Below, in pieces: positions 55,460 through 64,000 of a stretch of DNA of 64,000 nucleotides. The notes below the pieces were generated by a model. That model had not been told where the DNA came from and did not search any database. It saw nothing but the letters and a program-made list of their open reading frames with translations. The DNA is from Thinopyrum elongatum (lineage: Eukaryota; Streptophyta; Magnoliopsida; Poales; Poaceae). How positions within the stretch are numbered: the stretch's first letter is position 1; each line of letters starts with the position of its first letter. A program made the translations under genes and the position numbers. Location of the stretch: contig CM022301.1 of NCBI GenBank assembly GCA_011799875.1, forward strand, positions 210,635,888 through 210,699,887, given 5' to 3'.

Positions 55460-58400
55460 TCATGAACGAGAGTTGCAAGACTTAACAAAAATATAGCACC
55501 CGACCCATATGAACCCGGCCGCTTGAAGACTATCAACCCATATGCTTCTCCCCCCTTTGTCATCGAATGACCAAAAAGGAATGAAGACATAGGGTGTCCA
55601 AGCGTTTCCCGGAGGTGTTGGTGAAGATGTTGGGGCAGTCAGGTCTATGTTGGAGTTGGCCGGTGCAGTCAGGCCTGATGCGGCATCTTGGTGCAGTGAA
55701 GCCATAGCTGGTGAAGTGGTGTTGTCCTCCTCATCAATGACTTGCAACAATAGTTGGAGCGGATGATGAGTAGTCAGAATCTTCAATTGATGGTGTAGGA
55801 CGCCAACTAGCTGACTACGGAGGCCTGGAGTCAAACTTGAATCTTTCTGTGAAGTCATCTGCAGTGAGTTCATCTTCAGAATAGAGCAGTGTGAGGCTCT
55901 TCCAAGCATGCCGACAGGCTTCATGTGCAACAAATGATTTTTTGGTGGAAAGGTTGCGAATATGATTGACATCCACAAGAAGACTTTGCACCTGATGCTT
56001 CATCTAGTCATGATGCCTATCATGCTTCTGACGTATAGAAACAAGGAGTTCATTGTCATTGAGGACACGAGCATGCTTCTAAGGCCTTTGAGGTACTGTG
56101 CTGGCGCTTGCATCCGTGTTAGCACGATGCGGCAGCCTAAGCTGACCGACAAGTGGACCAGCAGCAGAAGTGGGATTGGGCACATGAATGGCTTCAAGTG
56201 GTGCCGAGAAGCTCTGGAAAGTAGCATAGTCTTCACGGATGGGTTCCTTGGCAGGCTCGGGATAGATGGCTTCATGAGACATATCGACTTCAGGCTAGAA
56301 GACAACATGATTTCGCGCTGAAGCTTGATAGTTGATCGAAGAGTGAAGCTTGATTAGCCGCATTATCCATGGTGCATAGAATTTCTGGCCAAACAGATCA
56401 ATGCCTGAAGATGCCAACTGCCTGATGAAGAATTCATGCGTGTTGAAGCGAATGCCATTGAGAATATAGAAGACCAATGTCTTCATAGTGCCTTCAATCT
56501 TCGCATGAGAGGAGTGCCCTTTGATTGGCCACAGAGTATGCCGCACAATGTGGTAGATGGTGCGAGGCAAATACTCGAGGTCATTGACATAGAAGTGTGT
56601 GGGGTACTCTACATCTGCAGGCAATTGCTTCATCATGCTCAACATTTGGCTCATATTTGGCTCTAGATTTTGGAAGATGCTTTCAAGTTCCTTCTCATAC
56701 AGCTGACAACCTAGCTCATAAAGATCACCAGGAGTGGGCAGGGAAGTGAACTCAATGAGGTCCTAAGCTCTGGCTTCATGATGCACGTCACCTGACATCC
56801 ACTCAAGGACCCATGTCTTTGGATCCTTGTTGTAGCCTGAGATATGTAATGTGGCATAAAATTGAAGCAGAAGCTCTTCATTCTAGTGCTCCTTGTTGAC
56901 GACAAAAGGAAGCAAGCCAACATCAGGAAAGCAGTCAAGGGCTTCTTCAAGGCATGGCAGGCTAGCCATGGCAACACAACATAGGTGCTTGTGTGGGAAA
57001 ATTCAGTCCTGGTTGTACATGATGCATGAGTAATAGCTTCTTTGGAGGTGACTCCAGAATCTGTCAGAAGAAATCTTGGGCTTCTTGTAGGGGTTCTTGG
57101 CCTTGTCGAAAAAGGTGTTGCGCTCTCTGAAGCTTAAGACAGTGAATGAGCTCTGAGTGGTGATAGAGCTTGGAAGCCTTGGCATTCTTGGCATGGGCTT
57201 CTATGTCTAAGGCCTTTCCTCGATGTGATAATCATATTGGGGCTCATGAGCTTCAGGAGGAGTAAGAATTGGCCACCAAACGCTGACCATCTCACCTTCA
57301 TGAGTGAATGCCCTCGCCATGGTATGTGGAACTGATGGAGCAGCAACAACATCCGAGGTGGATGGTTGAACATCTTCAGCGACGTCATTGGCTTCAATCT
57401 GAGGGATGGCTTCAGGCTGCATAATGGCTTCAACCATGAGGACATCATTGGCTTCAGTGTGTGTGGCAGCAGTAGTAGCAGCATCACTGGCTTCATGTAC
57501 TGGACGGTCAGGCAAGTTCACTTCTGATATCTCAACATTCTCGGGAGGGGGAATAACAATTTCTTCTTCAAATTCATCGGCTGATGCAGCCGGAATATCT
57601 TCAGCCTCTTTGGCTTCAGAATCTTGAGCAGTCTCTGAGAGGATGGCTTCAGGAAACACTTGACGTGCTACTGAACCTGTGGTGTGCACATCCTCTTCAG
57701 GGATACTTGTCATGGAGGACGATGGCCTCGGGCCTCTGCGAAGCCTTCGGAATGAGGGAGACACATGCGGTGATGGTGTTGTCTTCTCCATGTCTTCCGG
57801 AGTTGCTTGGGGAGTCTTAAGAACTGGAGTAGTAATTCGAGCTGGTGGAGTACGTGGTATGACTTCATGGAGTGGGGAGTTGGGGTGGTGCTCTTCCCAG
57901 AACTCATCTTGTGTGATTGGCGTCGTTGGACCACCAATACTAATTTGCTCACTACTCGTGGGAGCAGGTGATGATACCGGTTTCTGATTCAGCAGCGGCA
58001 CTTGAGGAAGGACTTCATCATCATTTCTGTCCACATTGTCTTCACGACCAATGTCTTCAGCTGCGGTGGTGTCAACAGCTAGAATGTCTTCAGTGTCATG
58101 GGCCTCTGTGGGAGCAGGCGCATGCACAACCATGCGACGTTCTCTATGGGAGGAGGTAGGTAAGGCACCTGATATAGGCTATACAAGGAGCGGTTCCTGA
58201 GGAGTAGATGAAGATGTTGGTTCTTGTACCCTTCGTGAAGCCTTGGAAGACTTTGTCTTCTGCTTCTTCTGGGATGAAGCGGCATCAGAGGCTTCGTGAT
58301 GCTTGCGCTTCTTGGCTTCAGCCTCTGCTTGTTTGGTCCTCTTCATTTCAGAAGCAGTAGATGAAGCCTTAGGCTTCGAACCAGTCATGCTAGCAGGGAA

Positions 58401-59758
58401 GACAATCTTTGGCCTGTCCGGCCTTAGAGCCTCAGCTTCGGCTTCAGCTGGCTTCTTCTTGGCTGCCAGCTTGGGGTCAATGCCTAGACGCCCAAGTGCC
58501 TTCTCTTCAAGGCTTCATTGTGAGCCTGAACACATTTCTCTGCATAGTATTTGAGGCACTCTCGAGATCCCTTGGCTTCATCACGGTGCTTGAGAAATTC
58601 TGCCTTTAGATCAACCATCATCAGCTTGAAGTTCTGAACATCAGTGACACTGAGCTTGGCCATGTGCTTCTTGAAGACAACCTTCTCATGGTCAATCTTG
58701 TTTTTCTGCTCAATGACCTTCTGAGCAATGGCGAGCTCCTTCGCAATGCAACCTTGGAAGGTGACACTAATGCCAAAGCGTAGCTGCAGATCATCAATGG
58801 TGAGAGAGGTGTCTTCAAACCATTCATCAATGAAGTTGTTCAATATATCAGCATCAAACAGAGGCAAATCCTTGAAGATCTCAGCCTCCTGTTTGCTCTT
58901 GATCAACAGCTCCAGGGCATCATTAGCAAGATCTTCATCACTTGACAGATCTATCACATCTTCATCATTGCGCGGGATGCTTGCTGGAGTAAGGCCTTGC
59001 CCTGAGATTTTCTTTGTCTTTGCAGAAGTATCAGACAAGTCTTTAGAATGCACACTGGATTCAGGAGGTGCAATTTTCAGTGGCTTCACTCTTGGAGCTT
59101 TTGGTGCAGATGTAGGCTTTGAAGCCTTAGCCTTCTTGGTAGGCTTCGAGGGCTCGGGAGCAGCAGTTTGTTCTTACTCTTAAGGAGCAGTTTCAATGCT
59201 GGCTCTTTGCGCAACATAGTGTGCCAGAAATGAGGCAAAGTCATTAAATGGGCCAATGAGATTGGGTTCGGCTTCACGACTGCCATGGGGTCTTGGCTCA
59301 GCTGGACCTAGGTTGAAGTCAATCCCAAGGTCCTTGTTTTGTGCGGCAGAAGCTTTGGTGAACTGATAATTGGCTTCAAACAAATCATCTTCACAACACC
59401 ATCGTAAGCTGGATGGGTCTGCATTCTGAGGCATTGGCCGCCTTACCATGCAAGGGAAGAAGCCTTGCTGAATGGCTTCAGCCTTGGTCTTGGGGTGAAG
59501 CTTCTTGTACACAATGTCAGCCCAATGTGGTCTCACGGCATTCTTGTCAGCATACTCAGGGGTCACAAAGTTGTATAGAAACCATTGCTCTGCCCAGTAC
59601 ATGCGAATCCATTGAACTCGCGATTTGCGCTCTCCATAGCTTTCTTCAGGATCTGACTTGTACATCTCGAAAAGATCCGGAGGCAAATCCTTTGCAGTAT
59701 TATCACGGCGCCGTCGGCCCCCTTTCTTGGCTGATTTACCACTAGCCATTGGCTTCAT
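55460..59758 (-). pseudogene. Envelope-like ORF of the Sirevirus-type Copia, family B (broken)
   Basis: The start at 59758 reads MKPMASGKSAKKGGRRRRD. One frame runs to 58484 with stops at 59180 and 59174. A frame change near 58490 follows, then one frame runs to about 55815 with stops at 58179, 57207, 57003 and several more. Parts in order are: DLPPDLFEMYKSDPEESYGE with WAEQWFLYNFVTPEYADKNA; an acidic middle; a basic Lys-rich stretch (KRKHHEASDAASSQKKQKTK), possibly nuclear-targeting; a long Pro/Thr/Glu-rich region; LQFYATLHISGYNKDPKTWV; and YVNDL-YLPRTIYHIVRHTLW. The whole would be about 1,400 residues. I see no clear transmembrane helix or signal peptide, so 'envelope' is only a family label. 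Confidence 0.65.
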
Positions 59759-59784
59759 AAAACTGATTGGCTTCGCTCTACTGG

Positions 59785-60674
59785 TCAGACAAGAACTAGC
59801 TTCAGGAGATTCAATATGATGCTGTAATAAGTCTTTTGATCGAACTCTTTACCATTGTCGTCGGAGCCCAGTTGACCTTTTGTTGGCATTGGCGTCGCGT
59901 AGCCTTTACAGTCTTGCATTCCAAACTTCTTCAGGCAATCTTTGAGATATTTTTCTTGAGATATGAAGATGCCATTGCTTTGTGGATGGAGTTGAAGACC
60001 AAGAAAGAATTTCTTCTCCCCCAGCATAGACATCTGATATTGCTCTTGCATCATATGACTAAATTCCTCACTGTATCTCTTGTCAATGCAGCCAAAGATA
60101 ATGTCATCCACATAGATTGGCATACAAACAATTCTCTATCATATGTCTTCGTGAAGAGAGTGGGATCTAGAGAACCAGGTTTGAAGCCTTTGTTCTTCAG
60201 GAATTCTTTGAGTGTGTCATACCAAGCTCGTGGTGCTTGTTTGAGGCCATATAGTGCCTTGTTGAGCTTGTAGACCATATCAGGATGCTTGGGGTCTTCA
60301 AAACCAGGTGGTTGAGCAACATAGACTTCTTCTTCAATTTTGCCGTTGAGGAATGCACTCTTCACATCCATTTGGTACAGAAGGATATTGTTGTGATTTG
60401 CATAGGCTAGCAGTATGCGAATGGCTTCAAGTCTAGCCATAGGAGCAAAGGTTTCATTGAAGTCAATTCCCTCTACTTGTGTGTAACCTTGAGCAACTAA
60501 ATGAACTTTGTTTCTGACTACTTGACCATGTTCATCTTGTTTGTTGCGGTAGATCCATTTGGTGCCAATAATATTGTGCTTGCGAGGATCAGTACGCTTA
60601 ACTAGCTCCCAGACATTATTGAGCTCAAATTGTTGAAGCTCTTCTTGCATAGCTTGAATCCATTCTGGTTCCAT
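59785..60674 (-). pseudogene. Copia reverse transcriptase, RNase H deleted (broken)
   Basis: The core opens [20 protein letters not shown] and continues with [60 protein letters not shown] and [21 protein letters not shown] frameshift near 60123 precedes the catalytic [10 protein letters not shown], then FFLGLQLHPQSNGIFISQ and KFGMQDCKGYATPMP. The frame ends at 59785 in TYYSIILNLLK, where Copia proteins usually go on into RNase H. Instead, the leader of the envelope-like ORF follows within 30 bases, so the RNase H domain is deleted. Confidence 0.8.
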
Positions 60675-61009
60675 AAAGGCTTCATCAACTTTCTTGTGTT
60701 CGGATATGGAGACGAATGCGAAGTGCCCACCGAAGTTTGCTAGTTACGTAGCTCTTGATTGAGTAAGTGGACCAGGTGCATTGATGCTATCAATAATCTT
60801 CTCAATCTGAACTTCATTAGCAACCCGAGGATGAATAGGGCGAAGACTTTGCTGTTGTTGATCATTATCTTCATCCTCACTATTGTCTCCAGGCTCAGCA
60901 TTGTCTTCATGTTGAGTAGGAGCAGGAATGACAACTTCCTCTTCTAATTGTTCCTCGGTGGGTATAATTTCTCCAATACCCATTAGCTTGATAGATTCAC
61001 TAGGAGAAG
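60675..61009 (-). pseudogene. Copia linker between integrase and RT (truncated)
   Basis: The minus strand reads PSESIKLMGIGEIIPTEEQL, an acidic part (DNAEPGDNSEDEDNDQQQQ) and RPIHPRVANEVQIEKIIDSI. This is the usual Glu/Asp-rich spacer before a Copia RT. A stop stands near 60744. It is cut at 61009 by the plus-strand LTR. Confidence 0.7.
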
Positions 61010-62348
61010 TGTAAGTGCATCTAGTGCCACCCCTAGCTGGTTTTGGAGTATTGACGACAAACATGGTTGAGGGACTAATGTGTTTGTGAGAATTGCAGGA
61101 TAACACAGGTAGTAGTCCCTCATTGATTCGGTTTACCTACCAGAGATGACCCCTAAAAATGTATGAAGACATTGAAGACAATGGTGGTTCGTGAAGACAT
61201 TCACGTTGAAGATAATTATGTGTGAAGACATTCACTTGAAGACTATGGAATGCGAAGACATAGTTTCTTTCGTAGTTTCCTTTTTCTTCTTTATTGAGTC
61301 ATAGGAACCACCGAACTGTTAAGTGGGGTCCAAGTGAACAAAGTCAGAAGACTGACGTGATGCTCAACCCAAATCCTATGTCTTCAAGCGAAGACAATGA
61401 GAGCAAATCTTATCCAGAGTTGGATGAGTCAGCTTTGCTTGTAGCCCAAGCCAAGCTGCCGCGTGTGTTTGAAATCTGACTGTTGGACACGTGTTGGTTC
61501 CTTAGTGACCCAGGGTCATTTCGAACATATCATGTTGGGTTGCCTCCTGGCTACAAATAGCCCACCCCCTACACCATAAATTGGTGGCTGCTTAGAGTTA
61601 GTGCACGACTTTTGTCATTTGAGAGCAACCCACCTCCGAAGCCTTTGAGAGAAAGATCCTTGCAAGGACAAAGCCCAAAACACCCAGAGCCAAAGATTGT
61701 TAGGCATCACTGAAGTCTTTCTGTCTGCGTGACCTGAAGACTTGTTATACTTGAGGACTGTGCATCCTCTAGTCAGTTAGGCGTCATGTTCTGAGGATCC
61801 AAGAGTCATTGTGGATCGCCGGTGAACAGAGTCTGTGAAGGTTTGGAAGTCTACCTTGAAGACTTACCAGAGTGATTGGGCCAGGACTGGGTGTCCTTAG
61901 CTCAAGGGGAATAAGGTGAAGACACAGTCTTCTGAGTTCAATCTCAGCCTCCTTAACCAGACATACAGTTGTCACAGCAACTGGAACTGGTCTACCAAAC
62001 CCTTGTCTTTACCAAGCTACTGGTTCTATCCCCTACCTTCCTTACATTTCAGTTTGTCTTCGAGAAGTCATTGCTTGCTTGCCTGATCTGTTTGACTTCA
62101 CTATGCAAATACTATTACCAGTTTGGGTTCATTCTGTCTTCCATTCCGATCTGTACTACCTAGCTGCTATTAGTCTTCGTGCTTTCATTATGTTGCTTAC
62201 TTGACTATGGCCTGTCTAGTGTAGTCTATCTTCCGCTGCATATCATATAGGTTCAATTTGATTGTTTGTCTTCAAAGACCTCGTGTTTTGAAGACTTTCA
62301 TAAAAATCACCTATTCACCCCCCCTCTAGTTGATAACTAGCACTTTCA
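61010..62348 (+). repeat. 5' LTR of the plus-strand Copia (1339 bp)
   Basis: It starts TGTAAGTGCATCTAGTGCC and ends ACTAGCACTTTCA. Its TATA position reads CTACAAATAGCCC (61551-61563) where the other copy has CTATAAATAG, a T-to-C change that would weaken the promoter. GAAGACAT-type motifs cluster at 61160-61270. Confidence 0.85.
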
Positions 62349-62350
62349 AT

Positions 62351-62362
62351 TGGTATCAGAGC
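62351..62362 (+). other. Primer binding site of the plus-strand Copia
   Basis: TGGTATCAGAGC, two bases after the LTR, complementary to initiator methionine tRNA. Confidence 0.9.
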
Positions 62363-62414
62363 GAGGTGCTCCCTTGTTCTGTGTGATTCGGTTTAACCAC
62401 CTGGAGTTTTAGCT

Positions 62415-64000
62415 ATGTCGACTGCAGGAATAATCAAGGTCTCCGCTGCGTGGCCCGTCTTCGATGGCACTGTTACCCCTACTGGAAGAATCAGATGCGT
62501 ATGCATCTTGAAGCCATTGACATCGACCTCTGGTATGTCGTCAGGACAGGCGTTCCCAAGGTCGGTGAAGGTGTCACTGCTGCTGATGTCAAGAGGTTCG
62601 CGCAACTGGACTCGACCGCCAAGAACATCATCTGTGGTCATCTGACCAAAGGACAGTATGGCCGTGTGAGTGCTCTGGAAACTGCAAAGCTTGTCTGGGA
62701 CTGGCTGTCCAAAGTCAACGAAGGCGTCTCAAGTTAGAGAGACTCAAGGATTGATGTACTTCGCAATCTCTTCAACCGCTTCAAGAGAAATGACAATGAG
62801 AATGTCCAGCTCACGTTCGATTGCCTCACCGATATCACCAATGTGCTTCGCGCACTCGGCGCCACTGAGATCACCAAGCATGAAATTGTGAAGAAGCTAC
62901 TGAGATCACTTGACAGCTCATTGACACTTTGGCCCTGATGATTCAAGAATGCCCTGACTTCAAAGATCTCGATCCATCTGACATACTTGAGAGGCTCAAT
63001 ACACATGAGTTCCAGCTATCTGAGAAGAGAGATATCTATGGCCCCAACTATGGCCGATCCCGTGCTTTGAAGGCAAAAGCTGTTTCCTCATCTGAAGAAG
63101 AATCTGACTGCAGTTCTGGTGATCCTGAAGACATTGGCAAAGTGCTAGCAATGCTTGTGAGAAAGTTTCAAAAGTTCTCCAAGAAGAATCGCTTCGCAAA
63201 GTCTTCAAGATCCAGCTCGAGAAATGATGAGGCTTCCTCTCGTGACCACAAGAAGAGAACATGCCACAAATGCAAGAAGCCAGGCCACTACATATCGGAA
63301 TGTCCTCAAGGGACAAGGAAGCCAAGAAAAATAAGAAGAGAAAGGAATATGATTCTGATGACAAGAAGAAGAAGAAATCCTCAAAGTCTTCTTAAAAGTC
63401 TTCATGAAAGTCTTCGTCTCACAAGAAGAGCTCATCTGGCAAGGCTCGTGCATTCATTGGCAAGGATATGGATTCAGAGGAGCAGTCTACTTCTGAGGAG
63501 GCGGAAGTGGAGTCTGAGGAGGAGTCTGATTCAGGAGTGGCAAGCCTGGCTCTAGCTTTGGCATTCATTGCCAAGTCTATCTTCAATACTGAAGACAATG
63601 GTCACGCCGCCAACGCTGAAGCCGATGATGAGGACGATTCTGCTCCAGCCTACTGCTTCATGGCACGAGGTGCCAAGGTAAACTCACGTGATGCTTACTT
63701 TCAAACCTCTAGTGAAGATGACTCTGAATGTGAATCCAAACCTAGCTATAAGACTCTTGCTAAAATTGCAACTGAACAACAAACTGCTATGGAACATATT
63801 CAAAAATTGCTAGACAAAAGCGATGACCTGTTGGACGAGGAAATGAATCGAACTCAGTCCTTAATCGATGACATAAAAAATCTTCGTGTTAAGTATGAGG
63901 AACTTGAAAGTCGTCATGAAACCATCTCAGCCACTCATGAGAAGCTTTCCTACGATTATCTTCAAAGGAAGCAAGATCTAGAGAAACTGAGAGCATCTCA
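62415..64000 (+). pseudogene. gag: Copia gag (broken, continues past window)
   Basis: ATG 62415 starts MSTAGIIKVSAAWPVFDGT. A frameshift near 62475 leads to YWKNQMRMHLEAIDIDLWYV and LSKVNEGVSS, with a stop at 62735. The rest runs in shifted frames: VLRNLFNRFKRNDNENVQLT, ERLNTHEFQLSEKRDIYG and the CCHC zinc knuckle CHKCKKPGHYISEC (C-x2-C-x4-H-x4-C) near 63262-63303. After another shift and two stops (about 63394 and 63406) an acidic Ser/Glu-rich part and a long coiled-coil-like tail (LLDEEMNRTQSLIDDIKNLR) stay open to the window end. The long C-terminal gag extension fits the Sirevirus branch. It would package element RNA; this copy is decayed. Confidence 0.75.

Larger units (their letters stand above)
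52960..61009 (-). mobile_element. Sirevirus/Maximus-like Copia, minus strand, 5' part missing
   Basis: Reading on the minus strand, it shows the integrase-RT linker (61009 down), reverse transcriptase (60674-59785), a long envelope-like ORF (59758-55460), a purine tract and a 3' LTR (54301-52960). The [10 protein letters not shown] motif and pol order place it in Copia. A long ORF after pol suggests the Sirevirus (Maximus) branch. The gag, protease, integrase and 5' LTR lie beyond the plus-strand Copia that interrupts it at 61010, or are lost. Confidence 0.75.
61010..64000 (+). mobile_element. Sirevirus/Maximus-like Copia, plus strand, 5' part
   Basis: It consists of a complete 5' LTR (61010-62348), a tRNA-Met primer site and gag, and continues beyond the window. 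It is inserted in the minus-strand Copia; the pentamer before it is AGAAG, the candidate target duplication to be matched at its far end. Its LTR is an inverted relative of 52960-54301. Confidence 0.8.

Noticed and set aside
57406..58159. Plus-strand open frames opposite the envelope-like ORF
   Set aside because: They mirror the Ser/Thr/Ala-rich minus-strand coding region and show no motif of their own.

Overview
This window looks like intergenic DNA from a large cereal genome, most likely a Triticeae grass (wheat, Aegilops or barley group). It is almost entirely nested transposable elements, with no ordinary single-copy host gene that I can support. The reasons are the LTR architectures (TG...CA ends, tRNA-Met and TGGCGCC-type primer sites), the families resembled (Sabrina/WHAM-like, Sukkula-like LARD, Tat-lineage Gypsy, Sirevirus/Maximus-like Copia, Triticeae CACTA), and the nesting itself. 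Family names come from memory of motifs, not from a search.

Layout. 1-2309 is the end of a CACTA transposon carrying a B3-domain gene. 2310-4284 plus 48473-49467 appear to be two halves of one minus-strand long-LTR element. It is split by a Gypsy element (4285-48472) with 590/593-bp LTRs, gag and pol on the plus strand, a 70-bp tandem array, and a multi-exon antisense gene with a domain I recognise as the 'putative gypsy type transposon' family (Transposase_28). Three younger elements sit inside this Gypsy. A Sabrina-like non-autonomous Gypsy (10189-17601, TSD TGGAT) splits the integrase zinc finger. An 11.8-kb CACTA (19475-31244, TSD GCT) and an 11.6-kb Sukkula-like LARD (34189-45819, TSD ACTCC) both interrupt the antisense-gene region.

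Right of this nest are a Copia LTR fragment with an envelope-like ORF (49468-52207), a Sabrina-like LTR fragment (52208-52959), a minus-strand Sirevirus-like Copia with RT, a long envelope-like ORF and its 3' LTR (52960-61009), and a plus-strand relative inserted into it (5' LTR, primer site and gag, 61010 to the window end).

The most interesting content is the cargo of the two CACTA elements. Both carry a B3-domain gene beside the same terminus, with the same intron position and phase. The complete one also holds a DEDDy 3'-5' exonuclease pseudogene, three low-complexity genes or gene remnants and several tandem arrays, but no transposase I can recognise. Almost all coding regions are decayed. 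In the outer Gypsy most premature stops fit C-to-T change at CAG or CGA codons, as expected of methylated DNA.
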